Assembly: GCF_000485595.1 (NCBI RefSeq)
Contig: NW_014577589.1
Span: 195,880 to 216,655, forward strand
Reading direction: 5' to 3'
From: Priapulus caudatus
Lineage: Eukaryota; Priapulida; Priapulimorpha; Priapulimorphida; Priapulidae
Length of the DNA: 20,776 nt
Shown piece by piece: positions 1 to 10,770 of the stretch. The position numbers were made by a program, and so were the translations under genes. Numbering within the stretch: the first letter of the stretch is position 1; each line of letters starts with the position of its first letter. The notes beneath the pieces are model-generated. The model ran no database searches. It saw only the letters and a program-made list of their open reading frames with translations, and was not told the DNA's origin.

Positions 1-157
1 ACTACGCACGACTGAAATTTTACGTTTATAATCGTAGCAACAGACCTCAGATGAGCCCAGACGCTCTGCGGCTCTTGTTATGCATTTATTCCTCAAAGTA
101 ACCCGAAATGTAGACAAAACACAGGGGCAGCTATAATGCAGCCTATTACATTTCGGG
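1..157. other. Non-coding; contains a 12-bp inverted repeat
   Basis: I see no gene here. ACCCGAAATGTA at 101-112 is repeated in inverse at 147-158 with a 34-nt spacer, directly against the TGACGTCA palindrome of the next repeat. It may be a small hairpin or the outer end of the neighbouring element. Confidence 0.5.
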
Positions 158-412
158 TGACGTCACGCGTGTACACAACAGCAATTCAAAACGAAACGCA
201 AGTAGTGCTAGCACTTTGAGGTATAAATACATGGTGTAAAGTTGTGGAAAGTGTTCAGAAAGATAGGTGAGATGTCCATGTAGATAGATAAGTGTTAAAA
301 AGCCCGATCATTTTGCGTTTTGTGAGCGATTTTACGTGGAAGCTTTGGGGAACAGGTGCAATTGCGAACCCTAGCATAAAATGACTATGTTCTATAGCCC
401 TTCGGCAACGTT
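158..412 (+). repeat. Dispersed repeat, copy 1 of the TGACGTCA / CTATAGCCC family
   Basis: The segment begins with TGACGTCA and includes ACATGGTGTAAAGTT, AAAGTGTTCAGAAAGATAGG, GATGTCCATGTAGATAGATA, GTGTTAAAAAGCC and CTATAGCCCTTCGGCA. The same motifs in the same order occur inverted at about 12885-13147 and direct at 13418-13612. No coding potential is seen. It is the oldest-looking of the three copies. Confidence 0.75.
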
Positions 413-559
413 GCGCAAACCGGGCGCGCCCGCCCCGTTTGGGAAAACTCCCCCGTTTCAATCGTTGCGCCACGTTTAAATTACCTCCGCCCCGATTAAA
501 TTCCACCACAATAAAGGTTTGACAGCGCGCGAATCAATCGTCAAGAATTCCCATTCGAC

Positions 560-812
560 CAGGCCCCCGGACGCGTGTATTTTTACCGTACCACTAATGC
601 GTAAACATCCTACACCACGCATGCGCTGCAGCCACACACAAGTACAAACAGTCACCTTGTCCCAAACCCTAACCCAACCCTAACACTAACTGTAAACCGA
701 TTCAGCTATCTTATATATATACAAGTGTTATAGTACCAAATACCGTCTATGGTGTGGTGACGATTTTACGCATTAGTGGTACGGTAAAAAAAACACGCCC
801 CCCGGACCCCCC
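560..812. mobile_element. MITE-like element with long inverted repeats
   Basis: The core of the left arm, 580-605 (TTTTTACCGTACCACTAATG and on), is a perfect inverse of 765-790. The arms extend outward into C/G-rich ends (CCCCCGGACGCGTG on the left, CACGCCCCCCGGAC on the right). The interior of about 160 nt has a degenerate CCCTAACCC-like stretch at 665-690 and no coding sequence. The structure fits a non-autonomous DNA transposon. I could not define a clear target duplication, so the superfamily is open. Confidence 0.65.
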
Positions 813-2343
813 TAGTTTCAAGTGGAATTGTGTTTTTCGGAACCCCAAAGAAAATGTCTCCCTCTTACATGCACCCCCTCCCTGATCAATCACGCATTCA
901 GGCGTAAACAATAACAGAGGTGAAATTGGGTTGAGTTTGTGGCTCTTGACGCCCTTGCATTGACATACAAGACTGTTGAAAGCACAGGCACTTGGAACGT
1001 CTGAATAAAAATGAATATTCACACAATTTTTCACAATGATCGACCGCCTGTGTGCAAAATAGGTGAACGTATGTGAAACATATACGGTTAGCACTTACTG
1101 TGACATATCTGTAAATTGGTAAAATGTTCCATGCAGAGAAATTACGAGGTTATCATCGTAGAACTCCCGAACACCGTACGTCACAAAGCTATACACATGT
1201 AAACAAACATGCGTGTTGCGAGGTTCCTGCCTCCGATATCCATTTCGAGGCCCGCTAAGCCAAGCATAAAGCGCGCGGGCAAGACGTCACACACACAGAG
1301 CTCTACGTTCATTGGCTAAAACAATCGAGTAGCGCGGTTAGGGATTTTCGGAATTATTTAATTTGAAGAAAAACTTCAATGTTCAATGAATGACGCACTC
1401 GTTCACTTCCGACAGCGAGTGAAAATGCCGAAAATTTTCTACTTCGATGCGACATGCATCGGCCGGTCATTTCATTATTTATGAAAAGTAAACAGGCTGG
1501 TGAAAGACAGTAGGTACGGTAACTGGTCACGTTGGTGACGCCCCATTCATGTCCATCAACGAAGAAGGCGGGGCTTATTCTGATTACGGAGGTGCGAAAA
1601 TGCAACAAGGATGTAGCGCAGTGCGCTAAACAGCGTGTTATTTTCGTATTTGTAGCAAACTCTATCGTAGGAAACCGTTCTAACATAGCAGAATGCCCTA
1701 GTTCCTGAGATCGGCGATTTGGTGGTCCAATGGGTCCCCGTCTTTAAAAATATAAAAGACTTGTGCGGCGTAGGCTGTGAGTGTGATTGGAAGACACAAA
1801 GTGTCAATCCTCGGTGCGTCTCGGCATCATGACCGCATCACGTCCAGTATTATGATTGGCATATCTCGTAGCACATCAAACTACTACACAACTGTTGCCA
1901 TTGCTGGGTGAGGTGGGTTATATATGGTGCCCCCAATTATTGTTTATTACTTGTATAACGGAGATTATGTGATTATGTGTAGGTTTAGGGATGGGGTTTT
2001 CAGACTGTAGGTGTTACATGGTATGTGGTACCCAACTTATCAGAAGTATATATGGTAAAATTACTATATCTTAATATTTTTGTTCCCAAACTTATGCAAC
2101 TGCCTTATTTGTTAGATTAAGTCATTCCCAAATGCACCCTGCCCTACCCTATATAAGCCTACCCCTTACCTCTTACTAGTACTCACCTAGGTAATCCCAA
2201 AGCCCCCAAGTAGCCGTATCACACACATTGAAAGCACTGATCTACTGCTGTAAGGCATCCTAATCAGAACGTGCCCTGGCATAAATGTAGTTTAATACAA
2301 AGTGGTGCATGATCCTGTTGATGAGCTGCATTTGCTAATTACA
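813..2343. other. Non-coding stretch, no gene recognised
   Basis: This is AT-rich sequence without exon-like open frames. Short frames here have no recognisable protein motifs. I searched it for the missing first Arp2 exon (Asp-Asn-Gly-Thr-Gly followed by a GT donor) and did not find it. Confidence 0.5.
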
Positions 2344-2349
2344 TAATTA

Positions 2350-2686
2350 CAGGGGTAGAAATTGACTTTTGAACAAGGGGTGAGTCCACTCCCTGCCCTC
2401 AAAAAGAGGGAGTCCGCGGCAAAACGAGGGAGTCCACACTCCACAGTCTGAAGTTTAAAACTATATATATAGATATAGCGCATGTGCTCATTTTGAAGAT
2501 TCATGTGGTTGCACGGCTGCCAAATTTTCTTTGGACATTTGCTGAAAAAAATACAGTAATTTCGCGTGGGAATAATAAGGAGGCCGTGCTCTGGAACGAA
2601 CTATAGTTAGTATATAGCAGATTTTCAGGGAGTCACACGGACTCCTGCATATATGTCAAATCAACTCGCGTTAATTTCGCACCCTG
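2350..2686. mobile_element. CAGGG...CCCTG non-autonomous DNA transposon, copy 1 (hAT-like)
   Basis: The element starts CAGGGGTAGAAATTGAC and ends GTTAATTTCGCACCCTG, giving imperfect terminal inverted repeats of about 17 bp. TAATTA occurs on both sides (2344-2349 and 2687-2692) as a 6-bp target duplication. The inside shares long stretches with 5673-5967, such as CAAATTTTCTTTGGACATT and CAGGGAGTCACACGGACTCC. The CAGGG ends suggest the hAT superfamily. There is no transposase, so this is a MITE-type copy lying upstream of, or within the first intron of, Arp2. Confidence 0.8.
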
Positions 2687-2811
2687 TAATTATATTACAG
2701 CGGCCAGCGACCTAAATCCGACTTGGCTCTCGTGTGTTTTGATCAATAAGCCTGGGTATATGTTCATATATATGGATATCAATTATGCCAGGTCTTCAAA
2801 CCCCAGAATGC

Positions 2812-2820
2812 GTGTGTGTG

Positions 2821-2868
<48 letters not shown>
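2812..2868. repeat. GT / GCGT microsatellite
   Basis: A short GT run passes into about a dozen tandem GCGT units. It produces spurious His-Ala-Arg-Thr reading frames on the minus strand and carries no gene. Confidence 0.95.
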
Positions 2869-3150
2869 TATGTACAATTGTAACCGTCCTGTAAAAATGT
2901 GACGGGGCCGGCCGGGGCTCGGCGTGAGGATGCGCGCGATGCCGGCTGGGGCTCGGCGTAATGCTGTAAATGCGTACATGCTGAAAGCGTACAGTGGGCA
3001 TTGACCCCCTCCCCCCCCCAGCGTACAGTTTGTACGCTTGTGGAAGTTTTCATAATTGTGAACGCATTGGTTGGAAAAAATGTGTTGTTGATAATGCAAT
3101 TAAAAACAAGTGATTGTTTGAAATTCATGAATGTGTCATTTCCATTCCAG

Positions 3151-6100
3151 TTTGTAAAATGTGGGTATGCAGGGTCTAACTTTCCTGCACACATATTTCC
3201 ATCGATGGTGGGTAGGCCTATAATTCGATCTACAGCCAAAGTTGGTGATATTGAAATTAAGGTAAGTTCTTTGTTGTGTATCTAATTTGATTGATATGCA
3301 CTGCATATTATTTTTAAATAGCTGCCATATGGGGAATTTAGGAAATGAATTAAGTACCGTTATATTTGAGGTTTAAAGTAAATTTAAAATTCTTTCCTGG
3401 CTACAAGCCTTTATCGGTAGGACTAGGCTGTTAACATGACCAGATGTTAGGGCTACGCAGTTTTAAATTTTGAGGTTAGATCTAGATGTTGTTGGAGTTG
3501 TGATTTATCCAAAATGGTGCGTGATGTTTACAGGTGATTAATTTGTTGTCACTTGTCATCACGATATTAAACCTGGAAAAATGTTTAGACATTGTATTTT
3601 GATGTTCTATACATGTTTGGTTGCAGGATTTAATGGTTGGTGAAGATGCGAGCAAACTGCGGCAGATGTTGGAAGTTAACTACCCTATGGAAAATGGGAT
3701 TGTTCGAAACTGGGACGATATGATATCTCTATGGAACTACACCTTCAGTGAAGATAAATTAGACATTAATCCAAGAGACAGCAAAATTCTCCTTACAGAG
3801 CCCCCTATGAATCCGACGAAGAACAGAGAAAAGATGATAGAGGTATTGTGTAAGATAATGTTCAGGTTTAAAATTTTATAGATGGGTTAAATATAGAAAT
3901 GAATTTTGCCGAGAGAAGATATGATAGAATATAATCTACTAGACGAGTATGTTCATCATAAAATCGGTTGTGTGCCGGTTGTTTTATTTCCAATGGGGTT
4001 GTTGTTGTTTTTATAGTTTAGAAACGTTTCTTCTCTAAATGTTGTGGTTTGGTATTTAGCAGCTTATATGGACACTGTTATGATGAATTTGTTGTTGAGC
4101 TCTAGAGCTGTGAAATACTTTTGAACTGTCCTCTAAGAAGTTCTGAACAGGTCAAAGCTGCTGTGATATCAAAAGAACATAAAATACACAGGAGTGGGTC
4201 TTGTAAAACCAAATGAAATTTAGCATTTGCTAGCCCAAAGCTGTTCAGCATTAGTCAAGTCCAAACCATACATGTGTATTCCATGTTCATACTCCGTAAT
4301 GATCATGTAATTAAGTAAAAATAACATAATTAACAAAAATAGAATAAATAAACTAGAATTACAGTCTGTTGAAGTGTTAGTAAGTGTAAAAGTGTCTTAT
4401 GCAATACATGAGCTATAATTTATTAAGCAAGCGTTGAGAAATTATAGGTTACATTGGCTAGCAAATTGTGAAATGTTTTTATGCATCTCACTGCCATGTA
4501 TAATAATAATAGGTTCTGTTGAGGTTAATATTATTACGTAGTTACTAATAATAAAACTATCATGGCAATCAAGACTCCTTATTGTAATAGGGTTGAAACC
4601 ATTTTTTGATGTATCAGATCTATTTGAATGTTTGTAATTCTTCCGTTGTAGTGTCCCTGTTATAATGGTCTATATAGTTAAAGCCATTATATTTAATATT
4701 TACTAATTGAACATGCCAGATACGAAGGAACAACCTTTGTTAAAGAAATTCCTTTAACCATGTAGTGACCTTTGTTTTGATTTGTGTGAAACATTACCTT
4801 TTCCCTTCTTTACAGGTGATGTTTGAGACATACCAGTTTGCAGGTGTATATGTAGCTGTGCAGGCAGTTTTAACACTCTATGCACAAGGTATGACAACAG
4901 GTTATGTGGAGTTTTTGTGAATGTACCCTTAACATATTTATTGCTTTGTTTCCAAGTCAGTGGTACCTTCAAATAAAAATATTTGTGAATTGTTACTGTT
5001 CATATATGTACCCACATCACCTCTTGTTTGTTTGTTTGTGTAGTCGCCTAGTCGGAAACCTATTTCAAAATTAATATGTCACAAGATATATACCGAACCA
5101 TAAAAAAAAGCCCTTGCGATTGCATGGATCAGATTAGCATTTTCATAATTTTTGACATTTTGGGTGTTTTTTAAATTTTGTGTTTTTGGTTATTATGACA
5201 AGTATTGTAAAATACATGCGTGGATACCCAGCAGTTTGATCTGATTGTTTTCTATTGTATACCCCATTCAGCATAAGTCTTCCTTGTTGCAGGGTTGTTG
5301 ACAGGAGTGGTTGTCGACTCGGGGGATGGTGTAACTCATGTATGTCCTGTGTATGAAGGCTTCTCACTCCCCCACCTCACGCGCAGATTAGATATTGCTG
5401 GAAGGGACATCACACGCTATCTTATCAAGGTAAGCAACGAAATTTTCCATTTTCGGCCTTTCACATTGTGTAAGCATTTACGTGCAGGTGGATAATAAAT
5501 AAGGGCTCGAAATTATTGTTTTGTGTGATATCAGAGATTAGCTAGTACATTGGCGTAATGGCAAATATTATAATTTGGATTCGTCTCACAACAAAATAAA
5601 TATAATTTCATAGACCTCTTTATACTCTAGATTATTGTATTGTAAATAATGGTAATGTTTAGCATGGTATCCCAGGGGGTAGAAATTAACTTTTGAACAC
5701 GGGAGTCCTACCCTCAAAAAGAGGGGGTCTGCAGTCTGAGGTTCAAAATTAAAGATAACGCATGTGCTTATTTTTAAGATTCATGCAGTTGCACGTCTGC
5801 CAAATTTTCTTTGGACATTAGCTGAAAAAATACGGTAATTCCACGAGGCTAGTTAGTATGGCAGAATTTTCAGGGAGTCACACGGACTCCTGCATATGTC
5901 AAATCAGGGAGTCCGACAGTAAATCAGGGAGTATTTGACTCCGGACTCCCGTTAATTTCGCACCCTGGTATCCAAATAAGCAAAGCTAGGAGCAAACAGG
6001 AATAGTCGTGCAAATATATTTTGGCTACAACTCTAGAGGAAAAGTGGGTGTATCGCCATAATTGCGAACCCTGGAGTTTGTATTAAGTGTCATCATCATC

Positions 6101-8175
6101 ATCATCTGGTCGAGCTAGCTCGGAGTATTAAGTGTATTCTCCATTTATTCCAGCTGTTACTGCTTCGAGGCTATGCCTTCAACCATTCCGCAGACTTCGA
6201 GACAGTGAGGATGATAAAGGAGAAGCTGTGCTACATTGGTTATAACATAGAGCAGGAGGAAAAACTAGCACAGGAAACCACAGTTCTCGTAGAGTCTTAT
6301 ACAGTAAGTGTTATATTCTATTCTTGGACACAAAATGCTAGATGCACTGTGGCAGAAGTAATTATTCAGTGACTTTGACTTTGAAAGGATTTATTTCATA
6401 AATAATTGCACAATCGAGAAAAATATATTGAAACATAGTCCCACCTAACAGCGAATGTGTTGATGATTACTCTTGTATATAAATTACCATACGTTTATGC
6501 TGTTATGGTATATAAAATAGCAAGTAATGCAGCCAGATTCTTTTGTATAGCGACAATTTCCTTGAAATCGGCAATCATCAGAGAAACGTGAATCGCATTA
6601 CGTGATGTTGTGGTTCTATACTAGTACAACTATCACTTAACTCAAGTTATCATGTAAAAGTATAGGGACAGGGTCTTGCGAGAAACAACTGGCATCATCG
6701 TCTAACTGCATCAACACGATGTAAACAGACTTCAATCGATGTGTATTATTATTTAAAAAATGTACGAGTGTTCTAAGACATGTTTATGTTAGCCTTATAT
6801 TGAACACTGAAAGTTGACTTTGAAAAGTGTTGTAGCAGTCGGGGGAAATACGAGATACTTCCGCATTTTTATATGTAAAGTAAATTCTGTGAAAATTTTA
6901 AATATTATAAATAGCTTCTGTTAGCTTAACGTTTCTGTTTGTTCGGTGCAGCTTCCAGATGGACGTGTCATTAAAGTAGGAGGTGAGAGGTTTGAGGCTC
7001 CTGAAGTCTTGTTCCAGCCACATCTCATCAACGTTGAGCGAGTCGGCATTGCAGAACTTCTTTTCAATACTATTCAAGCAGCAGACATTGACACCAGACC
7101 TGAATTTTACAAACACATTGGTGAGAAATATTGGATATAGTTTTGGTCAAAACTTGTGGTCTCGTCAGAGTGGCCTGCATGGTCTTTTGTTATATTTAGA
7201 TGTTTCTTTTCACATAGCTGGGTTTAAATTGACTACGTCACGAATTTTCTATGGTAAAATTTTTGTTGCCATTTTTTTACATTAAAAGTAAGAACTAACA
7301 GGACTAAACGTATTATCAAATTCTTACCTGATAAGATTGTTTCTCAACTAGTTAAAAATCCGAAAAACCTGGCCGATTTGATATTGTGTTCCTGACATTA
7401 ATTGCTTGCTATGGGCTATGTATGAGTCACGAGTGTATGTTCACATCGAACAATATAATAAAATAAGAAGTATAATGCAGGAATTTAACCATAAAAAGTG
7501 AACAGGATTACTTATATTTTGTGAAAAAGTGGAAATATTTTTTTTATTTTTAGTATTTACGGTGACGTAATCACTTTAAAGATGATTTCGTTGCATTTGT
7601 AGTGTTATCTGGTGGATCTACCATGTACCCTGGCCTGCCTAGCCGGTTAGAGCGAGAAATCAAGCAGCTCTATTTGGAGCGAGTATTGAAGGGAAATACT
7701 GAAGCGCTTTCGGTGTGTATGCTCTACTGTTGGTGTGCTGTGACTAGCAATAGACGTGTGTGATGTGGCTGTTTATTTGAGCAGAATTTGCTGGTCTCAT
7801 TTATCATAGTTGTACTTATTAGCAGCCTGTGTGTACACTGTTATGATGAATTCTTGTATTGAGCTCTTAAGCTGTGAAACAATATTAACTATCCTCTAAG
7901 AAGTTCTGAACAGGTGAAAGCTGCTGTAATGAACCATTGTCTTGTCAACTGAATTTTCTCTGTATATTTACGCAGGCATATGCTCAATTGTACTTTTACA
8001 GAAATTCAAGATTCGCATTGAAGACCCACCTCGACGTAAACACATGGTGTTCCTAGGTGGTGCTGTGCTGGCAGATATCATGAAAGACAAAGATACATTC
8101 TGGATGACACGAGAGGAGTATGAGGAAAAGGGGTTGCGAGTATTGGAAAAGCTAGGCGTTGTTAGTTCAGGTTAA
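3151..8175 (+). CDS. ACTR2: Actin-related protein 2 (Arp2), exons 2-9; first coding exon outside window
   Basis: Arp2 is the ATP-binding actin-like subunit of the seven-subunit Arp2/3 complex, which nucleates branched actin filaments in the cytoplasm. Eight exons splice with GT-AG borders: 3151-3261, 3627-3842, 4816-4888, 5293-5429, 6154-6303, 6952-7120, 7603-7712 and 8002-8175 (stop TAA 8173-8175). Joined, they give about 379 codons that run collinearly with metazoan Arp2 (about 394 residues) from [12 protein letters not shown] to the C-terminal KLGV. Diagnostic stretches are GRPIIRST in the first exon, [16 protein letters not shown] in the second, the second phosphate loop [10 protein letters not shown] at 5305-5340, [15 protein letters not shown], the adenosine-site [12 protein letters not shown] and [15 protein letters not shown]. 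The N-terminal 16 or so residues with the first phosphate loop (DNGTG) lie on an exon I could not find between 1 and 3150, so the true start is probably upstream. Introns are 289-973 nt. No inactivating change is visible, so the gene looks functional. Confidence 0.97.
3843..4815. other. Arp2 intron (973 nt) containing a short repeat
   Basis: This is the largest Arp2 intron in the window, from donor GTATTG to acceptor TTTACAG. Apart from the 105-bp element at 4058-4162 and AT-rich sequence, I see nothing in it. Confidence 0.8.
4058..4162. mobile_element. 105-bp intronic element, copy 1
   Basis: It is bounded by AGCAGCTT and its inverse AAGCTGCT. It matches 7821-7925 over the same length, including ACACTGTTATGATGAATT and CCTCTAAGAAGTTCTGAACA. 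The short inverted ends and equal length suggest a very small MITE. No target duplication is evident. Confidence 0.6.
5673..5967. mobile_element. CAGGG...CCCTG non-autonomous DNA transposon, copy 2 (hAT-like)
   Basis: The ends CAGGGGGTAGAAATTAAC and GTTAATTTCGCACCCTG are near-perfect inverses. GTATCC flanks the element on both sides (5667-5672 and 5968-5973). It is the same family as 2350-2686 but about 40 nt shorter, with an additional GGGAGTC-rich tract near its right end. It lies within an Arp2 intron and does not disturb the splice sites. Confidence 0.85.
6081..6135 (-). mobile_element. Tiny insertion between 10-bp direct repeats, with (ATG)n tail
   Basis: TATTAAGTGT occurs at 6081-6090 and 6126-6135. 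Between them lie five CAT units and CTGGTCGAGCTAGCTCGGAG, which contains the perfect palindrome CGAGCTAGCTCG (6111-6122). Read on the minus strand this looks like a severely 5'-truncated LINE or SINE end with an ATG-repeat tail and target duplications. The parent element is unknown. Confidence 0.45.
6304..6951. other. Arp2 intron (648 nt), nothing recognised
   Basis: The intron runs from donor GTAAGT to acceptor TCGGTGCAG. It is AT-rich, and I see no repeat shared with the rest of the window. Confidence 0.8.
7821..7925. mobile_element. 105-bp intronic element, copy 2
   Basis: This copy lies in the last Arp2 intron (7713-8001). It begins AGCAGCCT and ends AAGCTGCT. It aligns without net length change to 4058-4162, with scattered substitutions. 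Confidence 0.6.
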
Positions 8176-9814
8176 ACAGAATTCTATGTAGTAAAATGTA
8201 GCAGCATGTAAACGAGGCCTTTTTATGTATCAAAAGACCATGGATGTAAATTTTATATAACATTTGCTAGCATGTGGAAGAGTGATGTTGAATTGTCTCT
8301 AATTTATGATCAGCCAAAATGCTTGGCTACTTTTCTACTGGGGAAATGTGTGATCGCTGATGCGGCTATGTAGGGTAATTTGTGAAATGGTAATAGCACA
8401 ATCGGCCTGCACTGCATGTGAGAAATGGGTGTCCTATCATGTGCCAAATGCTGTATTGAGTTGTGGTCGAATTGTTTCATGTTTGTTAGTGTAAAGGGAG
8501 ATAGTAAAATTATCTTCCGTTATAGCTGACCTTTGTACGTGAGAGTACATACGGGACTATTTGCAGTAGCACAACAAACTAGATTAACGTTTCACTTCAC
8601 GGCATATTTACCTGTAGCTGCTGCATGACTTATAATGCTGAATAGAGCGTAAATGTGCTTGTGGTAACTGCCAGCACACGAAAAGCAGCCAGCTTCTGTT
8701 AAAGGTTGCCACATACTATGTGATATATAGTTAACTGTCGTTAACCTACATTTTGTGAGTAAACGACTTGTAAGTTGCAGGTAGGGAATTGTTACACAAG
8801 GGTATCAACGTGAGTGTGGGTTGGATGGTTTCCACTTGCAGACCCGGACAGAAATCGGCTAGACTTCATTTGTAAATAGTAGTGTATATTTAAAGGTAAA
8901 CAAGCAGATCATTTCTGGTTAGGGGCTCTGGGTGTGCCTAAATTCATGCCGAATTATCCGACGGTTGCTCTCATGATCATCGTAACATCACCAGCTTTCC
9001 TTTTCTTAATTTGCCATAATGGGGAAGACCCGAATTAAACTGATCCAACCGTTGCATTTATTAATGCCTCAGCTCGTAGTTTTTACCGTATTAGCACGTG
9101 CATGGAACCTTCCGGCAATGCGCCAAATGCAGCTGCTTAATACAGACACAGTAAAAACTGGGTGGTGCTAGCCGTTTAGACTAAGCGTTGTTCAATTAGT
9201 ATTGCTGCCAGCATACCTGAAGAAGCAAATATTGACAAGTTGTGTGGGCAACGACCTTCGGCAGTTAGGATCCTGTTTCGGAGAAGTTAATTTGGGTGAA
9301 TTTCTTATCTATCTGTGTATTCATTTTGATTTCCACTATAATAGAGGACTTGAGTAAACTGGATTCGAATTGGGTAATCATTAGCCGACTGTCACCCGTT
9401 TGTTTGAATTTTGAAGGTGTGTAAAACTAATTGTAAAACTCCTTTGTCGATTTAATTGAAGATGACGTGCTGAGTTGGCGTTCAGCTTTCTGGCCATGTT
9501 TATGCTACTTGTCATAAGTCTTTACACATCGGCTTCTTGCCATACATGTTGAGATCGTGTGTATGTATATATCGACATGTATATACAATTGTTGAGGAGG
9601 GAGAACAGGTCGGTATGGGTCAAGACATGTATGAGCTAAAGTTTTTGCTTTCCATTGTTTGAACACTGCGAAATTGCGTATTAGACTATTAAATTGTTGA
9701 TATTGTCCAGACAAGTAACCGTAATAGTAAATTAGCAAATGGAACTGAGCACTGATTACGAACTCTGTTCATTATTTCATGTTGCAACTTGATCATGTTT
9801 TCGATTATTCGTAT
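8176..9814 (+). other. Arp2 3' untranslated region and intergenic sequence
   Basis: No coding exon is recognised after the Arp2 stop. There is no AATAAA close to the stop. ATTAAA variants occur near 9036 and 9690, so the cleavage site cannot be placed. The remainder is unremarkable AT-rich DNA. Confidence 0.5.
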
Positions 9815-10332
9815 GTCATTCTGAGCCTTCTGTATAGTACATTTTCCTGATATAATTTATAGTCGGTAAGCTAAATTGCTCAACGATCCTGTGTGTATGC
9901 CAGCTTTTCTGCTTGATTTGAAGCAATGTTCTTGACTCTGAAACCATACAATTTATATTAAAAATCTTTTTATATTAAAAAGTGGTGAAAATGAACAACA
10001 ATTCTATTGCATGTTATTATACCAGTTATACACCATTATATCAGGAGTGCATAATAACAGATGACTTCTGATAATATCATAATGATGTAATATCAATAAA
10101 ATAAACTCATTTATTATTAGTATATTATTAATAATATACTTCTATAATTAAATAGATGGTAATATTATGCATATATACACATACACATATATATTTGTTT
10201 AAATATCGTATAATTACTTATGGTAATAATCATCCTAAATTCATTCTCTAACTTGGATAGCTTGATAGGGATATTGGGAATGAAATTAAATGGAAAAATA
10301 AACCGTGAAATAATATATCTCTCTCATATGAT

Positions 10333-10408
10333 GGTCAATTCGGTCATCTCTTCGTTTACCAGCGACCATATGGCGTCCACGACGCTATCCACTAGACCAT
10401 CGTGCGCG
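10333..10408 (-). other. tRNA-like promoter segment (possible SINE head)
   Basis: On the minus strand, TGGTCTAGTGG (plus 10389-10399) is a perfect RNA polymerase III A box in a tRNA D-arm-like setting (GATGGTCTAGTGGATAGCG). About 54 nt further, GACCGAATTGACC (plus 10333-10345) is a poor B-box match. No full cloverleaf forms, so this is not a functional tRNA. A decayed tRNA-derived SINE is the best guess. The same segment recurs in the second copy at about 11751-11826. Confidence 0.35.
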
Positions 10409-10469
10409 TGAAATTCTTCCTCTGCGTACGATAGCATAATGGATAATGGCATTCATATGTATTTGCTTA

Positions 10470-10770
10470 GGGCGTGTTTGTTTGGTCCGATCCACTGGAT
10501 CCGTGGATCTGACTGTTTGTTTGGTCGGATTCACTGAACCCGACCCTGCTAGCGAGGTGGATTTGAAGGGGATCCAATATCGCGGCCCGCGCCTCAGCCA
10601 ATCACAGCTTGTTCTTTGATATGAACATCCCGTGATAGGTATATAACAGCAACTCTTGGTAACAGCGAAACGCAAACCGTTGAAAGTGAATTGAATTTGA
10701 GTTTGTTTGTGTTAGGGTTCGATCCAGTGGATCGAAATTCGTGGATCCGATCAAACAAACACGTACGCCC
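10470..10770. mobile_element. PIF/Harbinger-like (Tourist-type) MITE, copy A
   Basis: The left end GGGCGTGTTTGTTTGG is the inverse of the right end CAAACAAACACGTACGCCC, allowing a 3-nt insertion. TTA flanks both sides (10467-10469 and 10771-10773). A 3-bp TTA duplication with G-rich termini is typical of PIF/Harbinger. The subterminal regions contain further inverted GATCCACTGGATC-like sequence. No transposase is present. The interior has a CCAATCA and a TATATAA, which probably have no meaning. Confidence 0.7.

Larger units (their letters stand above)
5430..6153. other. Arp2 intron (724 nt) hosting two insertions
   Basis: The intron runs from donor GTAAGC to acceptor TTTATTCCAG. It holds the second CAGGG element (5673-5967) and the small insertion between 10-bp direct repeats (6081-6135). 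The rest is AT-rich and unremarkable. Confidence 0.8.

Noticed and set aside
660-692. Possible telomere or chromosome end
   Set aside because: Only a few degenerate CCCTAA units lie within a transposon-like element, and unique sequence continues on both sides.
2779-3239. Minus-strand frames of up to 147 codons with Thr-His-Ala-Arg repeats
   Set aside because: They are translations of the GCGT microsatellite plus flanking intron; no motif, and they overlap the Arp2 exon on the other strand.
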